Below are positions 34,950-43,214 of a stretch of 58,930 nt of DNA, one piece after another. Both the position numbers and the translations under genes were made by a program. The notes below the pieces were generated by a model that worked only from the letters and a program-made list of their open reading frames with translations, was not told the origin of the DNA and did no database searches. Numbering within the stretch: the stretch's first letter is position 1; the number at the start of each line of letters is the position of its first letter. The stretch is from Verrucomicrobiia bacterium (GTDB lineage Bacteria; Verrucomicrobiota; Verrucomicrobiia; Limisphaerales; JAOAIM01), in assembly GCA_026414705.1 (NCBI GenBank), contig JAOAIM010000002.1:16817-75746 (forward strand). The letters run 5' to 3'.

Positions 34950-35650
34950 TCTGTTTGTTCCAAGGGCAGCCATGCCGTTTCGGCACGTTTCAATATAATC
35001 GCCTGCCGTTTCAGCACGCGCTCGTTTGGCTGTTTCGGGTTCCAATCTCGCGGATTGGGCAAAATGGCCGCCAACATCGCCGCCTGTTCCCGGCTCAGTT
35101 GCTCGGCCGGAATGCCGTAGTGATGCCGCGCCCCGGCTTCTACTCCAAACACGCCATCGCCCAACTCGATCACGTTCACATACAACTCCAAAATCCGCCG
35201 TTTGGAAAGCAGCAATTCCATCCAGACCGTGTAATACGCCTCCAAGCCCTTGCGAATCCAAGAGCGCCCCTGCCAGAGGAACAGCGACCGGGCGCATTGC
35301 TGAGTGATGGTGGAGGCCCCTCGCGCGGGCTGACCTCTCGCCCTGGCCTCTGCGCGCGCAATCCGGATTTCCTCCCAATCAAAGCCCCAATGCTCAAAGA
35401 AGCGATGGTCCTCGGACACCAAAATACACTTCAGAAAATCATTGGGCACGCCCCGCAAATCCAGCCAGCAATAACGATTGCGCTGTTGTTCTCCGGCGGT
35501 GAACTTGCCTTTCAACCATCGCAACGCCATCGGTCCGGTCGTGGGTGGATTGACCAAGCCGACGCAGCCCACCTGCAACACGGGCACCAGCAGCACCACA
35601 TACGCTGTCAGCACCGCCCTCTTCAGCCGCCTGTTGGTTTTGGGACGCAT
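34946..35650 (-). CDS. mtgA: Monofunctional biosynthetic peptidoglycan transglycosylase
   Basis: Polymerises lipid II into glycan strands at the outer face of the inner membrane (GT51 family). 234 residues from ATG 35650; one N-terminal membrane helix (AVLTAYVVLLVPVLQVGCVGL). GT51 motifs in order: VSEDHRFFEHWGFDW with the catalytic Glu of EDHRFFEH, GASTITQQCARSLFL (usual Q-x-x-K/N-N altered to QQCARS), RKGLEAYYTVWMELLLSKRRILELYVN and FGVEAGARHHYGI, then AAMLAAILPNPRDWNP. Length fits MtgA, with no transpeptidase domain. It lies between an O-antigen-ligase-like gene and a prepilin-like gene. Confidence 0.93.
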   Translation of the reverse strand: MRPKTNRRLKRAVLTAYVVLLVPVLQVGCVGLVNPPTTGPMALRWLKGKFTAGEQQRNRYCWLDLRGVPNDFLKCILVSEDHRFFEHWGFDWEEIRIARAEARARGQPARGASTITQQCARSLFLWQGRSWIRKGLEAYYTVWMELLLSKRRILELYVNVIELGDGVFGVEAGARHHYGIPAEQLSREQAAMLAAILPNPRDWNPKQPNERVLKRQAIILKRAETAWLPLEQTE

Positions 35651-35748
35651 GTCAGGAGCCACCGACAGGAAGGTTGCTGGACAGGAGGATTTGCGCGCCA
35701 GCCTTTTTCCTGCCACCGACATCTGTGTTGATCAGCATTCTTCGCCGG

Positions 35749-37275
35749 TCAGCGTTCTCTCCCCAATTCCAGCAGTATCCAAAACGTCGCGCCGGTAGCC
35801 AGTGTGAAGAGGCCACCATTAGGCCCGCCGTCGAACCAGAAACCCACCAACGAAGCGAGCGCGCCGCCACGGCAAATCACGCCCAACGAGATACTTGCTC
35901 GGCTTGGCCAAAGGGGGTCAGTGGGTTTTGGCGGTGTCCCGGTCAGCGACAGCGCCACGTATCCCACAAAACACGCCAACGCGGGCAAGCCCAAGGTCAT
36001 GCCAAGCATCAAAAAATCATTGGACCAGAGCGCCCGGCCGTCCGGCAGCCGGCCGGGCTTGTAAAAAGCCTCGTAATAGCGCAGGGGCTGCTCCCATCCC
36101 ACTCCGCACCATGGATGATCGGCGATTATTTGGAGGGCACCTTCCCAAGTGGTGACCCGGTTGCGCCATGAGAAATCATTTGGGTTGAATGAGGAGAAAA
36201 CGCGTCGCATGAGCGGCTGCTCCGTATCCCGCCACTGCCAGTATGCGAACGTCAGCAGGGCTACAACCACAAGCGCTGCCGGTCGCCAAAACCTTCGGGT
36301 TATCCAAGGCGACGGTGGCGCACTCCGTTTGTCCGGAGGCGTCGCTCGGCGCTTACCGACCGGCTCTGTGGCACACGAACCGCTGATTCGGTGCGCGCGA
36401 ATTTGCCAAACCAGAAAACCCACCCCTACAACTGCAGCCAACCACGCCCCCCGGCTATAACTTTTGAGCATTCCAAACCCGATGAGTCCGGCGGCTATTG
36501 CCCATGTGCCTGCGAGCAAGCCGGCAACCAAGGGTCGGGTTGGGCGTTCGATCTTCGGGTCATTGTTGTTCTCGCACTCTAAGGCGCACTTTTCGGGCTG
36601 ACCGCCCGGTTGCGTCTCGGGTGGCGCGGGATTCCGGGTTTTGCGACTTTGAAGGGCGGGCTGTGCATTGCGAAAGGCCAACCCCAGCGCCAAAACCAAC
36701 CCCACGGCCATCAGCATGCCATAAACGTTTGGATTGTCCCAGAGGCCTTTCCACCGGACTTCGGTCCAGTAGCGGTGGCTGCGTGCCGTCTCGGGCTGCC
36801 ACAGAGCACCGAGGGCCAACAAAAGAACCAGTGCGCTCACTACTTGTGGCGCAATTCCCTGGCCGTCGCCCTTGCGCTGCCTCCATTGCTGCCAGAACGC
36901 GACGCCCTGCCCCAGCATCATCCCGCCGATTAGCACGGGCACCTGGGCTGAAGCGGCCTGTCGGTATTCCAATCCATACCACACCAGCGCCGTGCCGACA
37001 AAAACGATCAAGCAAACCAACCGGAGCCTCTCCCGTTTGCCGCTCGACACCTGGCGCTTCGCACTTTGAGAAAGATACACAAACCCAAACAGGTAAACCG
37101 TCAAGCACGTGACGGCCATCCATTGCGTGTCCGCCGCGCGGAAGGTGGCCACGATCGCATCCCGGACCGATGCAAGCAGTCCGAACCGAATCGGCGCGCT
37201 GTCCCAATACTCCGCCCCTATGACCACGGCCAAACCGCAGAGAATCAGAACAAATCTGACAATCCGCCGCCACAC
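35749..37275 (-). CDS. O-antigen ligase / Wzy-like polytopic membrane protein
   Basis: 508 residues and about ten to twelve membrane helices. The Wzy_C/WaaL-type signature is visible: GLWDNPNVYGMLMAVGLVLALGLAF, then MLKSYSRGAWLAAVVGVGFLVW, a long periplasmic loop with SWRNRVTTWEGALQIIADHPWCGVGWE and a later NDFLMLGMTLGLPALACFVGYVALSL. Such proteins attach or polymerise polysaccharides at the periplasmic face. A hydrophilic loop (about 210-245, Pro/Asn/Glu-rich) splits the helices. It is the first gene of an apparent unit with mtgA (98-base gap) and the prepilin-like gene. Which glycan it handles cannot be read. Confidence 0.85.
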   Translation of the reverse strand: MWRRIVRFVLILCGLAVVIGAEYWDSAPIRFGLLASVRDAIVATFRAADTQWMAVTCLTVYLFGFVYLSQSAKRQVSSGKRERLRLVCLIVFVGTALVWYGLEYRQAASAQVPVLIGGMMLGQGVAFWQQWRQRKGDGQGIAPQVVSALVLLLALGALWQPETARSHRYWTEVRWKGLWDNPNVYGMLMAVGLVLALGLAFRNAQPALQSRKTRNPAPPETQPGGQPEKCALECENNNDPKIERPTRPLVAGLLAGTWAIAAGLIGFGMLKSYSRGAWLAAVVGVGFLVWQIRAHRISGSCATEPVGKRRATPPDKRSAPPSPWITRRFWRPAALVVVALLTFAYWQWRDTEQPLMRRVFSSFNPNDFSWRNRVTTWEGALQIIADHPWCGVGWEQPLRYYEAFYKPGRLPDGRALWSNDFLMLGMTLGLPALACFVGYVALSLTGTPPKPTDPLWPSRASISLGVICRGGALASLVGFWFDGGPNGGLFTLATGATFWILLELGRER

Positions 37276-38642
37276 GTTGGAATGGTCTCAAAATCGGGCT
37301 GCGCCGGGCAAGTTTTCGCGGTCACCCCCTCCCGTATTTAAAGCTCCCAGTGCGGCAGCCCTATCGCACAACCATGCTTCAAAACCAGAACCTTAACTGG
37401 ATCGGCCTTCGACCTGCGCCTACGGAGTTTGCGTGAGCGACCGCACAAGCATGATTTGCGCTGAAAAAAAAATGCTGCCAAGACCTGGTTCGATGCGGAG
37501 GTAAAACAAATCCTCGTACCAAAGGGGGTTTTACCCAACCGAGGAGCCACGTTATAAGCAAAATGGCCAACCAGAAGTTTCGACCCGGCACGACACGGAT
37601 GCGCCCCCATGGGGGCGGGACCAGAGGGAAAAAACCCCTTCCTGCAACCAGACCGCTGCCGCCCTGCTGAACAAACTGCTCGGCTTGGATGGGAAACCTC
37701 AACTGGGCCTCTCGACCTGCGCCACCGCGCGCTCGTTGGCCCGCGCCTTGGTCGAGAAACGCGGCAACCAACTTCCCCAGATCGAGGGCAATTCACCAAC
37801 TGCCCAAGCGCGCGCAAAAGCTCGACGCTTAATTGCACCGGGCTTTAGCCAAGTGAAACGTGGCAAAATCAAGGGGAGCCGCCTCAGCAGCTTCCACCCC
37901 CTGTGCGAAGCGTTAAACGGCTTTTGGCTTGATGGCACGAGAGCACCGGGCTGAGCCACACTGCCACTGGCTGGGTGCCTGGACTCGTTTGTTTTGAAGA
38001 CCATCGCCGTCCATCGAGCGAGCGGGTGGAGTGCCTCTGGCGTCCTTTGGCGCCCCCCGACCTCGCAAGGGCACACGGATCGGGCCAAAAAGGAACTGGC
38101 GGCCGGCTCGCGCCAGCCGCCAGTGAACCAAACCCAGTAGAGAAGCGCGTCAGGCGCTGGACCCGACGCTTTCCAGCGGAGTCAAGGGGGACTTGGTGCC
38201 TTCGAAAGACGCCGAAGGCGGCGGGAAAATCTGTGTCGTGCGTGCATCACCTTGTTTCACACCTCGCCTCCAAACCGGAGCACAGCCGATACCAAACGCC
38301 CGAAGCGATCGCGCAACGGATTCTTGTCAAAACCGCCCGGCGGCGAACCTGTCGCAGGCGTTGCCCCAGCGCCCGGAAAGGGGGCGCGAATTCAACGATT
38401 TAGAGGGTTCGACGCCACGCGGCTCGATTCGCCGCGCCGGACACCAAAGTCCGGGGGCGGGCGCGTCCGGCCCGTGGCCGCTGGGCGACGCATTTCCGAG
38501 CGTGTCCAGAAACAAGCCAGGTGTCCGGCTTGGTGGTTTGGCGGACCGTGAGTGTCAGAGCGGACTTTGGCCAGAGGGACGGGCGGAGACGCCACGCGCA
38601 TTGCGCTTGCCCAAGCGGCGCAACGCGGATTACAAGGGGCGC
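37276..38642. other. 1.37-kb stretch without a convincing gene
   Basis: Translations in all frames look like noise, except a short plus-strand segment around 37650-37810 (LLNKLLGLDGKPQLGLSTCA, then ARSLARALVEKRGNQLPQIE) that resembles the remains of a coding sequence. The stretch also holds a perfect palindrome CGCCCCCATGGGGGCG (37602-37617) and a decayed copy of the REP-like hairpin seen at 24641 (37837 onward). It includes the promoter of the HtrA-like gene, which was not pinned down. Confidence 0.5.
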
Positions 38643-40757
38643 ATGGCCACGCTTGCTCGCGCCGGAGTCGGGCGACGCGCTTTTTGGTGCGTTGTCGCCC
38701 TCGGCGTTCCACTGTTGTTCCCAACCGGCTGTGCCACGACCGGCGGGCGCACCGCCCTTTCGCAGGCCGAACTTGATCGCGTCATTGCCAAGGTTCGGCC
38801 CGCGTTGGTGCGCATCCGGGTCGTCACCACGGACTATTTCGAGGGCCGCGAGGTCAAGATGCAGGCCGTGGGCAGCGGCGCCATCATCACCCGCGACGGT
38901 TACCTCATCACCAACCATCACGTCGCCGGCCATGCCGTGCGCGTGTTTTGCACGCTCTGGAATCGGGAGGAAATCGAGGCCGAGGTGGTCGGCACGGACG
39001 CGCTGACCGACATCACCGTGCTGCGGCTCAAGCCCGACAAGCCCATGGAATTCACACCCGTGCCGTTTGGCGATTCGGCCCGACTGCGCGTGGGCGATCC
39101 GGTGCTGGCAATGGGCAGTCCCATGGCGCTGTCGCAATCGGTCACCCTCGGCATCATCAGCAACACCGAAATGATCATGCCGCGCTTCTGGGGGCCTTTC
39201 GCCCAACTGCGGCTCGACGGCGAGGACGTGGGCTCGCTGGTCAAATGGATCGGGCACGACGCGCCCATCTACGGCGGCAACTCCGGAGGCCCGCTCGTGA
39301 ACCTGCGCGGTGAAATCGTCGGCATCAACGAAATCAAATTCGGCCTCGGCGGTGCCATCCCCAGCAACCTGGCAAAGGCCGTGGCCGAGGAACTCATCGC
39401 CCGCGGCAAGGTGCGCCGCAGTTGGCTGGGCGTGGACGTGCAACCCCGGTTCAAACGCGCCGGCCCGAGCGCCCCGGGTGCAGTTGGGGTTGCTGCCAAT
39501 GCCGCTTCCGGTTCGGCGGCCGAAGCCGGTGTGCTCATCGGGGGCGTGCTGCCCGACTCACCGGCCGAGCGCGCCGGCCTCAAAGCCGGCGACCTGCTTC
39601 TGTCGCTGGCCGGCCAGCCGGTGGATGTGCGTTACGACGAGCAGATGCCCGATTTCATGCGCCTGGCGTCGGGCCTGCCCATCGGCCAACCCGTTCCGTT
39701 GCGTGTGCTTCGGGACGGACGCGAGTTGGCCCTGCAGATCACCCCGGCCGAGCGCGAGGATCGCCTGCCCAAGCCAAAGGAAATCAAACCCTGGGGCCTC
39801 ACTGCGCGCAACCTCTCGTCCCTCCTGGCCCGCGAGATGAAACGTCCCCATACCAACGGCGTGGTCATCACTTCGGTGCGTCCGGGCGGGCCGTCGGGCG
39901 ACGCCAAACCGCCGTTGAGTGAGCGCGACGTGCTGGTTGCCGTCAACGACACCCCCGTGCGCAACGTCGAGGAACTTCTGGCGCTGACGCAAAAGCTCAC
40001 CGCCGGGCAGCACGAGCCGGTGCCGGTCGTCGCCACCTTTGAACGCAAGGACAAGCGTTACCTCACCATCGTGCGCGTCGGCATCGAGGAACTCAAAGAC
40101 CCCGGCCTGGAGGTCACCAAGGCGTGGTTGCCCGTTGAAACGCAGGTGATCACGCGCCCGATCGCCCGCCAGCTCGGCCAGCCGGATTTGAAGGGCTTTT
40201 ACCTCACGCGCGTTTACCCCAACAGCACCGCCGAGAAAGCCGGCCTGCGCGTCGGCGACTTCATCGTCGCCGTGGACGGCGAAAAGCTCACCGCCTCCGG
40301 CGCCGAACACGAGGACGAACTCTCCTCCCTCATCCGGCAATACGACGTGGGGCGAACCGTGGAACTGACCGTGCTCCGCGGCAACGCCACCCTCAAAATT
40401 CCGGTTGAACTGGTGCGCTCGCCCCGCCTGCCGCGCGAGATGAAATCCTACCGCAATGAGGACTTCGAGTTCACCGCGCGCGACATTTCCTTCTTCGACC
40501 GCGCCGAGCAGCAATGGCCGGAAACCCAAACCGGCGCTCTGGTCACTGACGTCAAACGCGGCAGTTGGGCCGAACTGGGCGCGCTTTATGTGGACGACCT
40601 CATCGTGGAAGTGGACGGACGGCCCGTGGCCGACGTGGACGCGTTGCGCCGCGAAATGGAGCGCGTCACCACCGCCCGCCAGTCGCCCGTCATCATGAAG
40701 GTCCTGCGCGGCATCCACACCAAATACCTCGAACTCGAACCAAACTGGAAAAACTGA
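38643..40757 (+). CDS. HtrA/Deg-like lipoprotein serine protease with four PDZ domains
   Basis: 704 residues from ATG 38643; the reading frame stays open 150 codons further upstream but without protein-like sequence. Lipobox FPTGC (Cys30), then a trypsin-like domain with full triad His93 (TNHHVAG), Asp123 (ALTDITVL) and Ser214 (GGNSGGPLV). Four PDZ-like modules follow: VLIGGVLPDSPAERAGLKAGD, VVITSVRPGG, FYLTRVYPNSTAEKAGLRVGD and ALVTDVKRGSWAELGALYVDD. Ordinary DegP/DegQ has two PDZ domains and a soluble periplasmic form, so four PDZs and a lipid anchor are notable. The likely role is envelope protein quality control. It is followed after 21 bases by a pseudo-protease gene with a good Shine-Dalgarno (AAAGGAAA). 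Confidence 0.93.
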   Translation: MATLARAGVGRRAFWCVVALGVPLLFPTGCATTGGRTALSQAELDRVIAKVRPALVRIRVVTTDYFEGREVKMQAVGSGAIITRDGYLITNHHVAGHAVRVFCTLWNREEIEAEVVGTDALTDITVLRLKPDKPMEFTPVPFGDSARLRVGDPVLAMGSPMALSQSVTLGIISNTEMIMPRFWGPFAQLRLDGEDVGSLVKWIGHDAPIYGGNSGGPLVNLRGEIVGINEIKFGLGGAIPSNLAKAVAEELIARGKVRRSWLGVDVQPRFKRAGPSAPGAVGVAANAASGSAAEAGVLIGGVLPDSPAERAGLKAGDLLLSLAGQPVDVRYDEQMPDFMRLASGLPIGQPVPLRVLRDGRELALQITPAEREDRLPKPKEIKPWGLTARNLSSLLAREMKRPHTNGVVITSVRPGGPSGDAKPPLSERDVLVAVNDTPVRNVEELLALTQKLTAGQHEPVPVVATFERKDKRYLTIVRVGIEELKDPGLEVTKAWLPVETQVITRPIARQLGQPDLKGFYLTRVYPNSTAEKAGLRVGDFIVAVDGEKLTASGAEHEDELSSLIRQYDVGRTVELTVLRGNATLKIPVELVRSPRLPREMKSYRNEDFEFTARDISFFDRAEQQWPETQTGALVTDVKRGSWAELGALYVDDLIVEVDGRPVADVDALRREMERVTTARQSPVIMKVLRGIHTKYLELEPNWKN

Positions 40758-40778
40758 ACCCTCAACGAAAGGAAACCC

Positions 40779-41657
40779 ATGCGTCCGGTCATCATTCAGT
40801 GGCTCGCCGCCGCGCTGGCGCTGAGCCTGCCCGCGGGGGCGGCCCGCGCCGATGAACTCGCCGAAAAAGGCCGCGCCATCTTCAAGCAACATCAGCGCGC
40901 CGTCGTCACCGTCCAGGTCGTCATGAAATCCAAGATGTCCTTCGGCGGCCTGGGCAGCGACAGCGGCGAACTCAAACAAGACCTGACCGGCACGGTCATT
41001 GACCCCTCGGGCCTGACCGTGCTCGCGCTCTCGGCCACCGATCCGATGAGCATGATCCGCAACGTCCTTGGCGGCATGGGCGACGAGGAAAGCCGCCTCA
41101 AGCTCGACACTGAATTGACGGACGTAAAAATCCTCCTCGAAGACGGCACCGAACTGCCCGCCGAAGTGGTGCTGCGGGACAAGGACCTGGACCTGGCGTT
41201 CATCCGGCCCAAGACCAAACCCGCCCAGCCGATGGCCGCGGTGGACCTGACCCGCGCCGGGCAGGCTGACGTGCTCGATCAGGTCATCGCCCTGAACCGG
41301 CTCGGCACGGTCGCCGGACGCGCCTACGCCGCCAGCGTCGAGCGCATCAGCGCCGTCGTGCAGAAACCGCGCCTGTTCTACGTGCCCGAAAGCACCCTCA
41401 CCACCACCACACTGGGCTCGCCGGCATTTCTGCTCGACGGCAAAATCCTCGGCATTTGTGTGCTGCGCACCGTGCGCGCCGACCGCGCCGCCATGAGCCT
41501 CTTCAGCCTTCAGCCCGAAGGCTTGACCGCCATCATCCTGCCCGCCGCCGAGGTCCTCAAAGTCGCCAAACAGGCCCCCGAAGCCAAAGGCGACACGACC
41601 AAGCCCGACGCGAAAAAAGACGACAGCGGCGACACCAAACCGGCCAACCCGCAGTAG
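40779..41657 (+). CDS. Periplasmic trypsin-like pseudo-protease
   Basis: 292 residues with signal peptide (IIQWLAAALALSLPAGAARA). The trypsin-like fold can be followed strand by strand against HtrA: LTGTVIDPSGLTVLALSATD aligns where TNxHV should be (no His), LRDKDLDLAFIRPK keeps the Asp, and TTTLGSPAFLLDGKILGICV aligns where GNSGGP should be but lacks the GNSGG oxyanion loop. It should therefore be inactive. The tail is a charged Lys/Asp/Pro linker (KPDAKKDDSGDTKPANPQ). Being directly downstream of the active HtrA-like protease, it may be a regulator, adaptor or substrate receptor; that is inference. Confidence 0.85.
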   Translation: MRPVIIQWLAAALALSLPAGAARADELAEKGRAIFKQHQRAVVTVQVVMKSKMSFGGLGSDSGELKQDLTGTVIDPSGLTVLALSATDPMSMIRNVLGGMGDEESRLKLDTELTDVKILLEDGTELPAEVVLRDKDLDLAFIRPKTKPAQPMAAVDLTRAGQADVLDQVIALNRLGTVAGRAYAASVERISAVVQKPRLFYVPESTLTTTTLGSPAFLLDGKILGICVLRTVRADRAAMSLFSLQPEGLTAIILPAAEVLKVAKQAPEAKGDTTKPDAKKDDSGDTKPANPQ

Positions 41658-41833
41658 GCCCGCGCCCGAACTCAACGACAACGGGCCGCGTGCGCGCGCG
41701 CAGTTGCCGGTTCGGCCGGTGTGTCAAACTCCCCGCAGTCGGGTTTCGAGGTCTCCTCCGAGCCGCTGTTTCGGCGCGATGGGGTTGACGGCGTTTCTTG
41801 CGTTGCGCGTCCGAAGGCCTATCCTGCACGGCC

Positions 41834-41998
41834 ATGAAACTCCTACTGGCGATTGTCGTGTATTTGCTCATTTCGCTGGTGCTGGGCTGGGGCATTCTGC
41901 TGGCGGTCAAGGGCAACTGGTGGTTGCTGGCCGTCGGCACCCTCGCCTACCTCATCCTGTTTGCGAAAATCGGCTGCCTGCCCAAATCCCATCACTGA
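41834..41998 (+). CDS. Mini membrane protein upstream of dtd
   Basis: 54 residues, almost entirely two hydrophobic helices (LLLAIVVYLLISLVLGWGILLAV and WWLLAVGTLAYLILFAKIG), ending CLPKSHH. It starts at ATG 41834 and ends 6 bases before dtd. Codon use and the coupling to dtd argue for a real gene. Function unknown. Confidence 0.65.
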   Translation: MKLLLAIVVYLLISLVLGWGILLAVKGNWWLLAVGTLAYLILFAKIGCLPKSHH

Positions 41999-42004
41999 CG
42001 CGCC

Positions 42005-42457
42005 ATGCGCGCGGTCATCCAACGCGTCAGCGACGCGCGCGTGAGCATCGGCGGCGCGCTCAAAGCCGCCATCGGCCCCGGCCTGCTCGTGCTGCTGGCC
42101 GTTGAAGAGACCGACTCGGAAGAAGACATCGCCTGGCTGTCGGGCAAGATCGTGCGACTGCGGATTTTTGACGACGCCGAGGGCGTGATGAACCGCTCGG
42201 TGCTCGAGGTGGGGGGCGACATCCTCGTGGTGAGCCAGTTCACCCTCTACGCCAGCACCCGCAAGGGCAATCGCCCCTCCTGGAGTCGCGCCGCCCGACC
42301 GGAAGTGGCCGTGCCGCTGTATGAGAAATTCGTTGCGCGCCTGTCCGAGGCACTCGGGAAACCGGTTCAAACCGGCGAATTCGGCGCGCACATGGCGGTG
42401 AGCCTGACCAACGACGGGCCCGTCACGATTCTCGTGGACACAAAGCTCCGGGAGTGA
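42005..42457 (+). CDS. dtd: D-aminoacyl-tRNA deacylase
   Basis: Removes D-amino acids (and Gly from tRNA-Ala) from mischarged tRNA; cytoplasmic homodimer. 150 residues, normal length. Signatures: MRAVIQRVSDARVSI, GLLVLLAVEETDSEED, LRIFDDAEGVMNRSV, the S-Q-F-T-L-Y-A motif (VVSQFTLYASTRKGNRPSW) and the GP-type motif TNDGPVTILVDT. The downstream hairpin at 42481-42501 would end the transcript. Confidence 0.96.
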   Translation: MRAVIQRVSDARVSIGGALKAAIGPGLLVLLAVEETDSEEDIAWLSGKIVRLRIFDDAEGVMNRSVLEVGGDILVVSQFTLYASTRKGNRPSWSRAARPEVAVPLYEKFVARLSEALGKPVQTGEFGAHMAVSLTNDGPVTILVDTKLRE

Positions 42458-42480
42458 GGCAATCGTTCTGACAAACGGGT

Positions 42481-42501
42481 CGGCAACCCCGAGGGCTGCC
42501 G
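42481..42501. terminator. Convergent hairpin between dtd and the minus-strand operon
   Basis: CGGCAACCC-CGA-GGGCTGCCG forms a stem with one mismatch, placed between two converging genes. There is no T-run, so it is a candidate bidirectional terminator only. Confidence 0.4.
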
Positions 42502-42502
42502 G

Positions 42503-42712
42503 TCACCGGAGCACAAATTCCACCGTGCATTTTTCGGGACGCTGCTCCCGCCACCGCTTCGCCTGTTCGGGAAACCACTTCGCATAAGCCTCGCAGAGGC
42601 GGAACGCCGTTTCCACGCTGATGGGCCGGGGCGAGTCGTCCATGCCGCTCCAGTCCGGCAACTCCAGGTCCAGAGGGTCAGTCTTCGGCGCAGAGGCGTC
42701 GGAGGCTTTCAT
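42503..42712 (-). CDS. Small partner of the nucleotidyltransferase
   Basis: 69 residues: a flexible acidic N-terminus ([19 protein letters not shown]), then an amphipathic helix (VETAFRLCEAYAKWFPEQAKRWREQR) and a beta-like end (KCTVEFVLR). It overlaps the 3' end of the nucleotidyltransferase gene by 35 bases, so the two are translated together. Not a family I recognise; small partners of this kind accompany MNT/AbiEii-type nucleotidyltransferases. An antitoxin or chaperone role would be speculation. Confidence 0.6.
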   Translation of the reverse strand: MKASDASAPKTDPLDLELPDWSGMDDSPRPISVETAFRLCEAYAKWFPEQAKRWREQRPEKCTVEFVLR

Positions 42713-43214
42713 ACAATTCCTCGGTACCGTACTTCAGGAACAGTTCCCGGAGGTCGTCGCGGTTGACATCCAGCCGATGCACCTGAACCAAACGTATCAC
42801 ATCATCGGCATCTTTCACAATGCGGCCTCGATGGCCGTAACGGATAGCGTGGCATTTGAGGGCCAACAGATGAAGCAGCGAAACGATTTTTACGCCGCTC
42901 ACTTCGGGCTGTCCCGGAATCGCATCGGCCGCGAGTTTGGCGAAGGTCTCGTCGTTGACCAGCATAAGGTCGAGAGGCAGCATGTCGTTGCTCGGCGGAT
43001 CGAATTGCAAAAAGGTCGGCCCCTCACTGCGGAAGCGAAACCCCATCTCAGCGGCCATTTCCACCCAGGCCGCTCGCTCGCTGCGCCGAATCACCAAATC
43101 AATGTCGAAGGTGGCCCTCGGATGGCCGTGGGCGATAACAGCGTGCCCACCGGCCAAAAGAAATGGAAGGTTGCGTTCGGCAGCACGAGCGGCAATGGCA
43201 GCCAAGGTGTTCAC
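42678..43214 (-). CDS. MNT/AbiEii-type nucleotidyltransferase
   Basis: 178 residues. The nucleotidyltransferase core is plain: [27 protein letters not shown] has the G-G-x-A box and the D-x-D metal ligands; [12 protein letters not shown] supplies the third acidic residue (LDLML). A helical bundle follows ([32 protein letters not shown]). Related proteins act as toxins or in abortive infection by nucleotidylating tRNA or proteins; others are solitary and harmless. It starts inside the last codons of pyrG (4-base ATGA overlap) and overlaps a small gene at its own end. Confidence 0.8.
   Translation of the reverse strand: MNTLAAIAARAAERNLPFLLAGGHAVIAHGHPRATFDIDLVIRRSERAAWVEMAAEMGFRFRSEGPTFLQFDPPSNDMLPLDLMLVNDETFAKLAADAIPGQPEVSGVKIVSLLHLLALKCHAIRYGHRGRIVKDADDVIRLVQVHRLDVNRDDLRELFLKYGTEELYESLRRLCAED

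Noticed and set aside
37338-37838. 166-codon minus-strand frame in the gene-poor stretch
   Set aside because: Basic, Cys/Trp-scattered composition with no domain and no Shine-Dalgarno; looks random.
39558-41681. 707-codon minus-strand frame across the HtrA-like gene
   Set aside because: Antisense shadow: Gly/His/Asp-rich and without any domain, opposite a gene with intact catalytic motifs.
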